Virus record (IMG/VR): IMGVR_UViG_3300046009_009987
Location: 1-38,977 of that record
DNA: 38,977 bases
Source: a virus
Reading direction: 5' to 3' (one strand)
Position numbers and translations under genes: made by a program. This document shows positions 30,238-37,978 of this stretch, piece by piece; within the stretch, counting starts at the first letter, position 1, and each line of letters starts with the position of its first letter. The notes beneath the pieces were generated by a model, which ran no database searches, had not been told where the DNA came from, and was given only the letters and a program-made list of their open reading frames with translations.

Positions 30238-30846
30238 TTACTTTCTATTGAGTCCGGCAGCTTTGTACGCTTCCCACTCCTGTTTATTCATCGCCCAAAT
30301 ATCTTTATTTCCGGCAGCATCGTTCGATCTTGTCTGATTACCACCTGCTTGCGTGCCTTTGACTTTTGCAGCAGCAGCACGCTCTTTAGCAGCCCCAATC
30401 CTTTGAGAGTCTTTAGAACTTACAATTGCAGCAATAGCACTCACTGGAATGTTTTTATATGCAGAATGCCCAATAAACTTCATGATTGCTGGCTTGTACT
30501 TTGAATATTCTGGATTATCGACTAAAAAGCCATTAACTTCAATTTCGTCATTTTGTCTCTGAATTTGCTTTTGGATCGGGGTAAGTTGTTTTTGGATTCT
30601 ACTATCGATAGCTTTTCGCTCATCTTCATCCATAGAATCATCATCTTCTTCAGCCTTATCATCAGCTATTTCTTGAGCAGTGCGAACTTCTGGCTCAAGA
30701 GCAGTGAAATCTATTTCACCATCATCTTCAGCAGTGTCTGAAGACTCTTCTTTAGCTTCATTTTCGGTAGATTTATCTACTTGGCCTTCATCGCTAGCTG
30801 TGTCATCAGTGCCAGCACTATTTTCATTGATAATTTCATCTGCCAT
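30238..30846 (-). CDS. Scaffolding-like protein (202 aa)
   Basis: N-terminal 85 residues are extremely acidic (DDGEIDFTALEPEV, KAEEDDDSMDEDERK), followed by a helical region (RIQKQLTPIQKQIQRQNDEI) and a C-terminus with Ala/Gly and a WAMNKQEWEAYKAAGL end. Acidic coiled proteins with a Trp-rich C-terminal helix just before the capsid gene are typical internal scaffolds, which bind capsid through the C-terminus. No protease is visible nearby. Assignment rests on composition and position. Confidence 0.72.
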   Translation of the reverse strand: MADEIINENSAGTDDTASDEGQVDKSTENEAKEESSDTAEDDGEIDFTALEPEVRTAQEIADDKAEEDDDSMDEDERKAIDSRIQKQLTPIQKQIQRQNDEIEVNGFLVDNPEYSKYKPAIMKFIGHSAYKNIPVSAIAAIVSSKDSQRIGAAKERAAAAKVKGTQAGGNQTRSNDAAGNKDIWAMNKQEWEAYKAAGLNRK

Positions 30847-30873
30847 AGTGGTTTTTCCTTTCTAGGGCTATTA

Positions 30874-31185
30874 CTATTTTTTCCTCATTGTCTCTATAGT
30901 ATCATACGGATCTGCAGAATTACTGCTTTGATCAACTAAACTCATGCGATTTATGACATCGTGTGGTAATTTCTTAAGTTCACGGTATGCAACAATCTGT
31001 GCTCGCATTCTATTCAGCTCATCAGAATCTTGGTACGAACCATCAATAATTTTATTCATTATCTCTTGAATATTCAGATCAAGAATCAAATTAATTTGAA
31101 TACAAGCATCTGAAGCAAGATAGTTCTTGAAAGTATTTACGACTAATTGATCACTTCCATCTTTTCTGTAATCTGGAAATTGCAT
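30874..31185 (-). CDS. Hypothetical head-module protein (103 aa)
   Basis: Helical protein (VNTFKNYLASDACIQINLIL, LNRMRAQIVAYRELKKLPHD) ending ADPYDTIETMRKK. It begins one base after the portal stop and precedes the scaffold-like gene. Unrecognised. Confidence 0.7.
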   Translation of the reverse strand: MQFPDYRKDGSDQLVVNTFKNYLASDACIQINLILDLNIQEIMNKIIDGSYQDSDELNRMRAQIVAYRELKKLPHDVINRMSLVDQSSNSADPYDTIETMRKK

Positions 31186-31186
31186 A

Positions 31187-33187
31187 TTATCCTGCAGCCA
31201 TCTGGCTAGGCTTTACTTGAGTTGGTTGTTTAATTTGCTGATACTGTGGATTAGGTGATCCATCCTGCTGAAATTGAGCACTTGACTGATCTTGAGGGAA
31301 CATTTCTGGGTTAGTCTTTTTGAGCAGTAAAGCTTGCTGATGCTCTATCCTATGAGCCTGTGTAGCTGGCGTTTCTTTAGCTTTAGCTAATATTTCGAGG
31401 TGAACATTGTGATCATCTTCTGCATTGGTAGCAACGTATTGATTCTCTGAAAGTCTCTCGTTCTCAATTTCAGCCATACGCTCATCAATTGTCATTGGGA
31501 ACAAACGATCAAGTTCATCTTTAGCCAAGCCAAATAAACGACCAAGCTTTTTAAACCCATATCTTTTATTAGTATTAGGGTCTTGAGCAACGTAGGTAAG
31601 AAACTCAGCAAAAGACCGTCTTTCCTCTATTTTAAGCGCCCGACTTACATTTTTTGAAAGTATCTTAATATCAGGATCTAATTTACAAATTATACTTTTG
31701 CGATCAAGAGGACGCCACTTAGCACCGAAAGCACCAACAATTCTGACAATCTTCTCATCGATATCTTCAGCAAAGAAATCTTTATACAGCTGATACCACT
31801 GGAACCAAAACTCTCTTTCACTCCAGCCAAATATCTTTGCTGATAGTGAATAACGTGTGTCTGTACGAGCTGCAATGATATTGGTCTCACCAAGTGGACG
31901 ATCTTTTTCTGACTGAATACCCTGTTGGATATCTGGTGTTGCTGTAGCTTTCTCTGCAGACATGGCCAAAGAGTTCATAATGAAATCAACTAACTGCAAA
32001 TTAGGATTAACTTTATTCAGCGGGGTAATAGCACCCATGATACTTTTGCGATCAGTGCCATCAATGCCAACAAAATTACTAGTACCTTCAAGATCCTTAC
32101 GACTAATACCCATAGAGGTGTCATAAGCATACTTAGGATCTAAATCCTGTTTCATATACCTAATACCTAAGTTTATCGCGATTGCTCTAGCTCTTTGCTT
32201 ATCTTCAGTCATGTCAGGAATTGATGTACCTCTCCAATCGTGTGAATGTGGATAAAGAGAACGCTTCACTAATGGCCAGTATTTTTTTTCAATCAATTTA
32301 ATGCCAAGTACTTTTGATCGATCATTAGCAAGCCAGACTTTAACTTTACTGATCTTTCCGGCAAACATAGTATGCGTATACCATACAGTTACTTGATACC
32401 GATGATTATCACCAAGACTTTTAACCTGGTCTTTGGTTGTATTGCCAAGGTTCTGAGCGTTGTTCCTAGCCTCTTGCGCGTCATAGAGTAAAGATTGTGC
32501 AGTTGATGTATTACTCAGCTCTGAAAAGTCACCTGTTTTTATTGATGGGAATATATGTTCGTTATCAAGTATCTCTTGTTTAGTAATGCCTATTTCATAT
32601 CCCATAAAACGAGCAGCGCCAGTGCCACGTTTGTCTCGGCCATTAATACTAGTAGCTTCTGGATCACGTAAAAATGTTAGTGGATCAATCACCGAGGGCA
32701 TTGGATAGAACTCATTGTTATCTGCATCACGATAGTACTGCTCCATGTCAACAATACCCCAGCCAAAAAAACAAGTATCAAAGTCCCAATCAAAATCTAC
32801 CTGGTCTTTCATCATCTCATCATAATCAAAATCTGCTACCGCATCTAAATTGTCAGCTGTTTCTTCATCACCTTCTTCACGACCATCAAACTCTGCAGCT
32901 AACCGATCATCATACAGAGATGCGAGAACCGTCCAGAATACCGAAAACATCGTAGTATCGCCAACTGCTTCTTTATCTCGGCGTTGATTGTTGAATAATT
33001 TAAGACGTAGGTAGGCTTCGTCTTTTTCAGGCTGTTGGTGCTTCCAAGCTGCTGTCCACTCATTAGCAATTTGATCTGCTAGCTGCGTATAGTCATCTGA
33101 AGATACTGATTTTTTTTTATCATCATCATCAACAGAAATATCTATTTTTTCTGATGTTTCATCATAATCTGATTTTTTATCAATCAT
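31187..33187 (-). CDS. Portal protein
   Basis: 666 aa, in the size range of podovirus-type portals. After an acidic Lys/Asp-rich N-terminus, a helical clip/stem region has WFTVWTVLASLYDDRLAAEF-like residues (MFSVFWTVLASLYDDRLAAE), then FDWDFDTCFFGWGIVDMEQY, and VIDPLTFLRDPEATSING, the DPxxFxxDP portal signature. Later KRSLYPHSHDWRGTSIPDM, then TRYSLSAKIFGWSEREFWFQ in the wing. The C-terminal 60 residues are Gln-rich (HRIEHQQALLLKKTNPEM). It forms the 12-mer ring for DNA passage. It directly follows the two small genes after TerL, the usual packaging order. Confidence 0.85.
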   Translation of the reverse strand: MIDKKSDYDETSEKIDISVDDDDKKKSVSSDDYTQLADQIANEWTAAWKHQQPEKDEAYLRLKLFNNQRRDKEAVGDTTMFSVFWTVLASLYDDRLAAEFDGREEGDEETADNLDAVADFDYDEMMKDQVDFDWDFDTCFFGWGIVDMEQYYRDADNNEFYPMPSVIDPLTFLRDPEATSINGRDKRGTGAARFMGYEIGITKQEILDNEHIFPSIKTGDFSELSNTSTAQSLLYDAQEARNNAQNLGNTTKDQVKSLGDNHRYQVTVWYTHTMFAGKISKVKVWLANDRSKVLGIKLIEKKYWPLVKRSLYPHSHDWRGTSIPDMTEDKQRARAIAINLGIRYMKQDLDPKYAYDTSMGISRKDLEGTSNFVGIDGTDRKSIMGAITPLNKVNPNLQLVDFIMNSLAMSAEKATATPDIQQGIQSEKDRPLGETNIIAARTDTRYSLSAKIFGWSEREFWFQWYQLYKDFFAEDIDEKIVRIVGAFGAKWRPLDRKSIICKLDPDIKILSKNVSRALKIEERRSFAEFLTYVAQDPNTNKRYGFKKLGRLFGLAKDELDRLFPMTIDERMAEIENERLSENQYVATNAEDDHNVHLEILAKAKETPATQAHRIEHQQALLLKKTNPEMFPQDQSSAQFQQDGSPNPQYQQIKQPTQVKPSQMAAG

Positions 33188-33188
33188 A

Positions 33189-33557
33189 TTAGTTTGCTTT
33201 GTCTACTTTATCTCTAACAGACTCAAACATGGCTACGTTCTGCTTTTGCTTCTCATCAATCTCATTTTCGCCACGCAACATATCAATTGTAGTTGCAGCA
33301 CCAGCATAACACATTTGCGTAACTTCGTTAATTATCTGATTAGTATGTACACTCTGTCCAGCATCTAAAGTCACTATAAAATGGCCACTATACATTTGAC
33401 CATTCCAGATCACATCCCATACAAAAATCTCATTATCAAACAATCGACTTATGATTGTTCCATCTTTATATCCAACCATTTCTAACATTTTATACCGATC
33501 ACTTTTTATTTTTTTATGTGGTATCTGATCATGAAACTCTTGTTTTTTCTTTTTCAT
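33189..33557 (-). CDS. Hypothetical protein between terminase and portal (122 aa)
   Basis: Very basic N-terminus (MKKKKQEFHDQIPHKKIKSD) then a beta-rich body (GTIISRLFDNEIFVWDVIWN, MYSGHFIVTLDAGQSVHTNQ) and helical tail. Coupled to the DUF2292-like gene by ATGA. No domain recognised. In other phages this slot often holds small head-completion or packaging-assisting genes. Confidence 0.72.
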   Translation of the reverse strand: MKKKKQEFHDQIPHKKIKSDRYKMLEMVGYKDGTIISRLFDNEIFVWDVIWNGQMYSGHFIVTLDAGQSVHTNQIINEVTQMCYAGAATTIDMLRGENEIDEKQKQNVAMFESVRDKVDKAN

Positions 33558-33760
33558 AGTACAACCTCAATATCCCTTATCAAAATACTTTTTTGCGACT
33601 GTAAACGTGTAATGTCGCCATTATACTTATGTATTGTAATCTCTCCGAATGTTATTTTTCTTAGCTCCTGAATTAAAGCAGCTTCCTCTTGAGATATTCT
33701 ATAGAGTTTAAAAATCTTCGGCACGTGTGGGATCAATGGTTCATTTGTCATATGGGTCAT
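33554..33760 (-). CDS. DUF2292-like small protein (about 68 aa)
   Basis: The C-terminal part reads ISQEEAALIQELRKITFGEITIHKYNGDI, the pattern of the small bacterial family DUF2292 (E-x-EL-x3-LR-x-I-x-FGE-x-TI). Function is unknown; these proteins occur singly in Gram-positive bacteria and phages. The frame overlaps the TerL end by about 20 bases; two ATGs (33760 and 33751) are possible and neither has a clear SD, so translation is probably coupled to TerL. A TTG at 33775 also keeps the frame open but is less likely. Confidence 0.65.
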   Translation of the reverse strand: MTHMTNEPLIPHVPKIFKLYRISQEEAALIQELRKITFGEITIHKYNGDITRLQSQKSILIRDIEVVL

Positions 33761-35264
33761 AATTAGTTTTAACAATAATTGGCCTATTGTCTACTATAAC
33801 AGGTGCTTTGTAGTTTATGGCAAAGTATTCTGTGGCAGTGCGCGGGTGTGATGTCCAGTTATGTATAGGCTTGGTAATCTCATTAGTACTCTGTGATGTT
33901 TCTGTTTTCTGAGGAAATCTAGCCTCCTGCATTGCTTCAATCCATCGATTAGTCAATATATTTTCATTTACATCAACACCACTTCTAAGCATCAATCTGG
34001 TAGCCTGTAACCTCTCATAAAAAGAATTGCTGATAGTATTAGTCTGTACATAAATACCATTGTCTTGTAATACTTTCCTGGTACTGATCTTATCGACAGT
34101 CTGATATGCTCTTTTCTCTACGTCTGGATCACCATAATGAATTGCCGGCTTCCAATTCCTCACACCAGCTATTAGTGCCAGATCAAGCTCTGAGTAGCTA
34201 AACTTAGAATCAATATCTTTACCAAACAGAGGTAAAAAGAACTGAATGGGCTGATTTTCTGTTGCGTAAGCCTGTACAAGCCTCTTTCTGCCGGTTATTT
34301 CATCGGGCTGCCACCATTGTATAGCTGTACCATCAAGCCCAAAATCCCATGCTACATACAGTGGCCATGATGGATTGTAGGGGAATGCACCCATCCTTAC
34401 CTGCAATATCTCTGGGTAGACAATACCAACCAGCGCCGTGTTCCAATTACGCTTAATCTCACGATTAAAGTCGTCAGTAGACCTACGCTCACGCTCTCGA
34501 GCTTCCCAATTAGCATCTTTGCGTGGATCTTGAGTAGAATCAATCTCTATGATCTTTATTTTTTCACCATCCTTACCAAACCGTAAGCGCTTTGCTTTAC
34601 CTGGCTTTATTCCTGGAGTAGTAAGAATAATACGACAGTTACTAGTATCTGCAGTTGAACCCCAAGCGCTAGTATCATTCTCCCAAAAAGCAAACTCATC
34701 CATGAGTATTGCAGTTCTACGACTACCCCGAGAGAAGTTAGGATTACTTGATTCACCTGATATTGAGTTTCCATTTTCAGGATTGTAGAGCTTCATAAAA
34801 GCAAAGTTCTTTTTTGCATTAAAACCTTTAGGAAGCATAAATGGTGGTAAATGATTGATAAAAAACTCTATTTTTCCAAATAAAGATTCTTCTTTAGTGG
34901 ATTTCACGTTATCTGAATTACCAAAACGATTATCTACATACTCTTCTTTCCGTGAACCAAGAAGAAAATTAGTATCAGGCACATACAGCCAGAACCAAGT
35001 GAAAACTGCCAAAATGGTGTATGTAGCGCCCACGTCACGAGACTTATCTACAAAGATATCTTCACCATATTCAATAGCATGACGAACTTCCTCAATGAGT
35101 TTCTCCTGAAATGGAAAAGGCACAAATGGTAATGTTGATGGCTTGACCCGAGGGTCAAACGTCCAGAGCCAATACTTACAGAAGTCAACAGGATTACTCT
35201 TACCCTGCTTAACGCGTTTTTTAAGCAGTTCTACCTGCTCTTTTGTATACTCAAGTTTCTGCAT
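33741..35264 (-). CDS. Terminase large subunit
   Basis: About 507 aa from ATG 35264 (an in-frame GTG at 35282 gives 6 more residues). N-terminal ATPase: Walker A-like KSRDVGATYTIL (about residues 77-88), Walker B ILMDEFAFWEND with the catalytic Glu, and motif III ILTTPGI. C-terminal nuclease: AWDFGLDGTAIQWW (first Asp) and HYGDPDVEKRAY region. This is the packaging motor that also cuts the DNA. It overlaps the small subunit by 14 bases, which is standard. Confidence 0.92.
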   Translation of the reverse strand: MQKLEYTKEQVELLKKRVKQGKSNPVDFCKYWLWTFDPRVKPSTLPFVPFPFQEKLIEEVRHAIEYGEDIFVDKSRDVGATYTILAVFTWFWLYVPDTNFLLGSRKEEYVDNRFGNSDNVKSTKEESLFGKIEFFINHLPPFMLPKGFNAKKNFAFMKLYNPENGNSISGESSNPNFSRGSRRTAILMDEFAFWENDTSAWGSTADTSNCRIILTTPGIKPGKAKRLRFGKDGEKIKIIEIDSTQDPRKDANWEARERERRSTDDFNREIKRNWNTALVGIVYPEILQVRMGAFPYNPSWPLYVAWDFGLDGTAIQWWQPDEITGRKRLVQAYATENQPIQFFLPLFGKDIDSKFSYSELDLALIAGVRNWKPAIHYGDPDVEKRAYQTVDKISTRKVLQDNGIYVQTNTISNSFYERLQATRLMLRSGVDVNENILTNRWIEAMQEARFPQKTETSQSTNEITKPIHNWTSHPRTATEYFAINYKAPVIVDNRPIIVKTNYDPYDK

Positions 35265-35790
35265 CAGTAATACCAATCGCACGATCTATAAATTGCTTCA
35301 GTGAATCGTCTTTTGCTATTGCAGCAGCATCAGCTGCATACTTGCCATGCACTTTGTAGTACATATCAATACCACCTTTTTTAGCGGCCAGGTCTGCATG
35401 TTGGTTGATTAAAAACATGTGCTGTAGGTTAACATTCTCATCATTAAAACCGTATTCTTTCAGATGTACCGCAATAAAAGCAATGATACTAGGTTTTGAG
35501 AGGTTTTCACGGGCCATTGAGCGAATAAGATTTGAGTTATATTCATAAGATATTTTTCCATTTTTATCACGCTTATAAACATCATAACCAGCTTCAATAA
35601 TTGCATTAAAAGAATCACCATAACTTTCTAGATAACTAACGCAGAACTTTTGTTGCATTGGAGTAAGTCTCTGTTCATTGCCACTAGAATCAAAAAATAT
35701 AAAGTCTCTCGGCTTACTTGCAGTTTTTGGTTTTGAATCTGGGGGTACAACTCTTTTAGGTTGTCGCTTCGGTTTTTCCGTTTTGGACAT
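35251..35790 (-). CDS. Terminase small subunit
   Basis: 179 aa: basic N-terminus (KPKRQPKRVVPPDSKPKTAS), then the conserved RLTPMQQKFCVSYLESYGDSFNAIIEAGY (the L-x2-QQ-x-FC-x2-YL...NAx-x2-AGY pattern of Terminase_2-type HTH domains), then a central helical oligomerisation region and a DDSLKQFIDRAIG tail for contact with TerL. It recognises the phage packaging site. No SD precedes ATG 35790; the promoter found upstream would start at the ATG itself. Confidence 0.88.
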   Translation of the reverse strand: MSKTEKPKRQPKRVVPPDSKPKTASKPRDFIFFDSSGNEQRLTPMQQKFCVSYLESYGDSFNAIIEAGYDVYKRDKNGKISYEYNSNLIRSMARENLSKPSIIAFIAVHLKEYGFNDENVNLQHMFLINQHADLAAKKGGIDMYYKVHGKYAADAAAIAKDDSLKQFIDRAIGITDAET

Positions 35791-35796
35791 ACAAAT

Positions 35797-35825
35797 AGTA
35801 TCGCATATTATTGAATTTTAGTAAA
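35797..35825 (-). promoter_or_regulatory. Promoter giving a leaderless terminase transcript
   Basis: Minus strand -35 TTTACT (35825-35820), 17-base spacer, -10 GATACT (35802-35797). Each element matches 4 of 6 consensus bases. The ATG is 7 bases downstream of the -10 and has no SD, so the mRNA would begin at or beside the AUG. Confidence 0.4.
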
Positions 35826-35833
35826 ATAACTTT

Positions 35834-36538
35834 TTATTTATATACTTTCCAATCAGCAATACATCTACCATTACAGAACTCAGCACCATTATATATTTTT
35901 CCAGAACCTTGTACAAAAGTCTTTAGTCTCAAGCAACTAGGGTTTGCACACTTAATAATTGCAGACTTAACTTTGTATATATCTTCAGTATCAAAATCAC
36001 TGGCAGGTTTAATAACAAAATTAGTTAGTGGAATAGTATTTTCATCGGCAATTTTTTTTGGTGGCAATGTTGTTAACTCTCTGTGAGCAGCAGAAATATG
36101 AACCATCAATCCAGCATTATTTTTAAATTCCTTGCCACAATTATCTTCTAAACAAACTACTTTGGGCTTAACAATATCAGGTTCTAGTATCTCCAGGTTA
36201 TTTAGCAATACAGATAAATCTTCTTTGGCAGTAGTTGGTTCATCTTGTTTAACAATAGTACCATCCGTTTTAAATTTTACAGGATGAAAATGTGATATAT
36301 GTTGTTTTAAACCACGCTCTTTATCACAACTATACTCACAGTTAGGACAACGCCATTGTTTTACTCTTGCGACATTCTTATCTGACTCTTCAGCAACTTT
36401 AAATTCACTAAGTAAATATGACCAGTGTTCTATTAACCACTTTAAGTGTGTTTTTTGTTCTTCAAGTTTATTAATTTCATAGTCAAGACTTTTTAACTTA
36501 AATTCAATATCTGATCTATTTAAATTTATCTTCATCAT
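35834..36538 (-). CDS. C2H2 zinc-finger protein next to terminase
   Basis: 234 aa from ATG 36538 (GAAAG 6 bases upstream; an in-frame TTG 6 bases earlier is less likely). N-terminal coiled coil (about 1-45: LDYEINKLEEQKTHLKWLIE). Finger 1: CPNCEYSCDKERGLKQHISHFH (C-x2-C-x12-H-x4-H). Finger 2: CLEDNCGKEFKNNAGLMVHI ending SAAH (C-x4-C-x12-H-x4-H). C-terminal zinc site CANPSC ... FCNGRCIADW. These are eukaryote-like classical fingers, uncommon in phages. It sits immediately before TerS, so it could bind the packaging region or act as a late transcription factor; that is inference. Confidence 0.8.
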   Translation of the reverse strand: MMKINLNRSDIEFKLKSLDYEINKLEEQKTHLKWLIEHWSYLLSEFKVAEESDKNVARVKQWRCPNCEYSCDKERGLKQHISHFHPVKFKTDGTIVKQDEPTTAKEDLSVLLNNLEILEPDIVKPKVVCLEDNCGKEFKNNAGLMVHISAAHRELTTLPPKKIADENTIPLTNFVIKPASDFDTEDIYKVKSAIIKCANPSCLRLKTFVQGSGKIYNGAEFCNGRCIADWKVYK

Positions 36539-36584
36539 CACCAACTTTCACCACAAGTAAATCCTGTGAAAGGTAGATTAATTA

Positions 36585-36917
36585 CTATTCTTTTAAATAT
36601 GGTTCTGATGCATCTTTTAGGTACTCGAACCTCATTACCTTACACAAACACCCTTTTTCTGCAGAAAGTCTCTCGAGTTCTTCTAGGGCGTTATCAGAGC
36701 ACCAACCGCCTTTATTTCGATTATATTCAATTTTTTCTTTATCCCAATGAGCTGGCATTTCTATTTCATATTCGACAACCATACGAACAAGAACTTTTTT
36801 ATTTATCAAAACACAATCTTTGAGGTGAAAGTCATCGATTTTTTGTAAACAAAAAAAACAACATTTTTCACTCGAAGCAGGTCTCATAGATTTTTCGGTA
36901 ACTTTATATTGCATCAT
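36585..36917 (-). CDS. Zinc-binding conserved phage protein (110 aa)
   Basis: Starts at ATG 36917 (or the adjacent ATG), with a GAGAGAAAGAGA SD region; a GTG at 36935 also keeps the frame open. It has CCFFCLQKIDDFHLKDC (Cys/His zinc knuckle), VVEYEIEMPAHWDKEKIEYNR, GGWCSDN and GCLCKVMRFEYL. The order C-x2-C...H-x3-DC, PxHW, N-x-GGWCxDN fits a small phage protein type seen in many genomes without known role. It overlaps the upstream gene by 14 bases. Confidence 0.78.
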   Translation of the reverse strand: MMQYKVTEKSMRPASSEKCCFFCLQKIDDFHLKDCVLINKKVLVRMVVEYEIEMPAHWDKEKIEYNRNKGGWCSDNALEELERLSAEKGCLCKVMRFEYLKDASEPYLKE

Positions 36918-37224
36918 TCTCTTTCTCTCCCTCACTCAAGGATAGGCTGTCATACATAGTATTTCTGAATCTCTTAAACGCCCTCCACTCCTCAAAAGTA
37001 GTATTGACCTCTACCTCTATTTTAGAGGAAAGTATAACCATTTCTCTTATAGCAGCAGCCCTAGCAGTGCGTTCTGCGGTGGCAAGCTCCTCGGCAAATA
37101 AGTCAGTCATGTGTTTATGTACAAATATCCCGTTAGAACTTTCTCTAGCACATTTATCTATTGCTGCCTGCCATTTTTTACCTATAGATTTAAATCCTTC
37201 AAACAGCTGCTGTTCCGTACTCAT
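36904..37224 (-). CDS. Hypothetical helical protein (106 aa)
   Basis: Mostly helical and charged (EELATAERTARAAAIREMVI, FEEWRAFKRFRNTMYDSLSL). GAGAGGAC is a good SD before ATG 37224. No domain recognised. The pattern AxERTARAAAIREM also appears, in looser form, in the 104-aa gene 37664-37978 (QAERTKALEIAKSC), so these neighbours may be distantly related. Confidence 0.7.
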   Translation of the reverse strand: MSTEQQLFEGFKSIGKKWQAAIDKCARESSNGIFVHKHMTDLFAEELATAERTARAAAIREMVILSSKIEVEVNTTFEEWRAFKRFRNTMYDSLSLSEGEKENDAI

Positions 37225-37262
37225 AGCGTCCTCTCTTTCTGGTTGGTGTGTAGTGTGGTCAT
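37221..37262 (-). CDS. Possible 13-aa leader peptide
   Basis: ATG 37262 opens MTTLHTNQKERTL and its TGA overlaps the start of the 106-aa gene (ATGA). It contains that gene's SD. It may couple translation or be chance. Confidence 0.25.
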   Translation of the reverse strand: MTTLHTNQKERTL

Positions 37263-37287
37263 AATAGTTTTTTCTTTTTTAGTTGTT

Positions 37288-37344
37288 CTAGGTGGTGCTT
37301 AATTTTTTGTGGATGACATTGATGTCACTCGCAACGTATGTCAT
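37288..37344 (-). CDS. Possible 18-aa peptide
   Basis: ATG 37344 overlaps the TGA of the 55-aa membrane gene. The peptide is MTYVASDINVIHKKLSTT. Included only because of the ATGA overlap that is the rule in this genome; coding potential is uncertain. Confidence 0.25.
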   Translation of the reverse strand: MTYVASDINVIHKKLSTT

Positions 37345-37508
37345 AAGTTTTTACCTATATAAAATCCTCCCAGAAAATTAGTTATAAATAAAATTGGAAA
37401 CAGCCAGCCTGGGGCAAGTGGCATTGAGAGCGTACTTACCACTATGATTATGAATGTTAGGCTCAAATCCCAGTTGCGCATGAAGTCTTTAGGTTTTAGT
37501 GTGGTCAT
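37341..37508 (-). CDS. Small membrane protein with two spans (55 aa)
   Basis: ATG 37508, AGAAAG upstream, TGA 37341. Span 1 about residues 16-31 (LSLTFIIIVVSTLSMP), span 2 about 35-52 (GWLFPILFITNFLGGFYIG). N-terminus charged (MTTLKPKDFMRNWD). Three bases after the 50-aa membrane gene. The pair could form a two-subunit membrane complex; alternatives are superinfection-exclusion or holin-like proteins. Function unknown. Confidence 0.55.
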   Translation of the reverse strand: MTTLKPKDFMRNWDLSLTFIIIVVSTLSMPLAPGWLFPILFITNFLGGFYIGKNL

Positions 37509-37511
37509 AAG

Positions 37512-37664
37512 TTATTTACTTTCTCTGAATATATGCATATAAAGGACAAACGCTACTGAAGATACTAAGTTTAAGGTATAGTTGGTACTTGTCAGATATG
37601 TCACAAGTGCTACGAGAAAAAGTGTAAGTAAATATGCGCCTATCGCCATTAGTGTTGTATTCAT
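37512..37664 (-). CDS. Small membrane protein with two spans (50 aa)
   Basis: ATG 37664 shares a base with the preceding stop (TAATG). Span 1 about residues 5-24 (LMAIGAYLLTLFLVALVTYL), span 2 about 29-45 (YTLNLVSSVAFVLYMHI), then FRESK. Short and hydrophobic; function unknown. Confidence 0.55.
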   Translation of the reverse strand: MNTTLMAIGAYLLTLFLVALVTYLTSTNYTLNLVSSVAFVLYMHIFRESK

Positions 37665-37978
37665 TATTTACTTTCTTGTGTGAGGGCTTCTACCCCTGAC
37701 ATGCCTACTTTAAGAACCTGCTCGTACATTTTCTCGGTTATCACTAAAGGGTATGGTGAGCCGAATTTAAGATTGATAATACATGACTTGGCTATTTCTA
37801 GTGCCTTAGTTCTCTCTGCTTGTACTGCTTGAGAGATGGCTATAGATTCCATCTCAGTTATGCTTAGAGCAATAAATGCCTCTACTTCGTCTGCATCAAT
37901 CTCATCGTCTGCCCCTCCCAGAAATGCATCCCAGTTCCTTTTGAGTTGACCTGTGAGTTTTGGTAACTGTTTACTCAT
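37664..37978 (-). CDS. Hypothetical acidic helical protein (104 aa)
   Basis: Acidic middle (GGADDEIDADEVEAFIAL), followed by QAERTKALEIAKSCIINLKF and a C-terminal helix (YEQVLKVGMSGVEAL). Overlaps the upstream gene by 8 bases. No domain recognised. Confidence 0.7.
   Translation of the reverse strand: MSKQLPKLTGQLKRNWDAFLGGADDEIDADEVEAFIALSITEMESIAISQAVQAERTKALEIAKSCIINLKFGSPYPLVITEKMYEQVLKVGMSGVEALTQESK

Noticed and set aside
30680-30865. Plus-strand open frames opposite the scaffold-like gene
   Set aside because: They are shadows of the acidic codons (GAA/GAT read as TTC/ATC); no SD or family resemblance.
33741-35282. GTG start for TerL at 35282 and TTG/GTG starts for several other genes
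   Set aside because: In each case an ATG a few codons downstream has a better SD position or avoids long overlap with the upstream gene.
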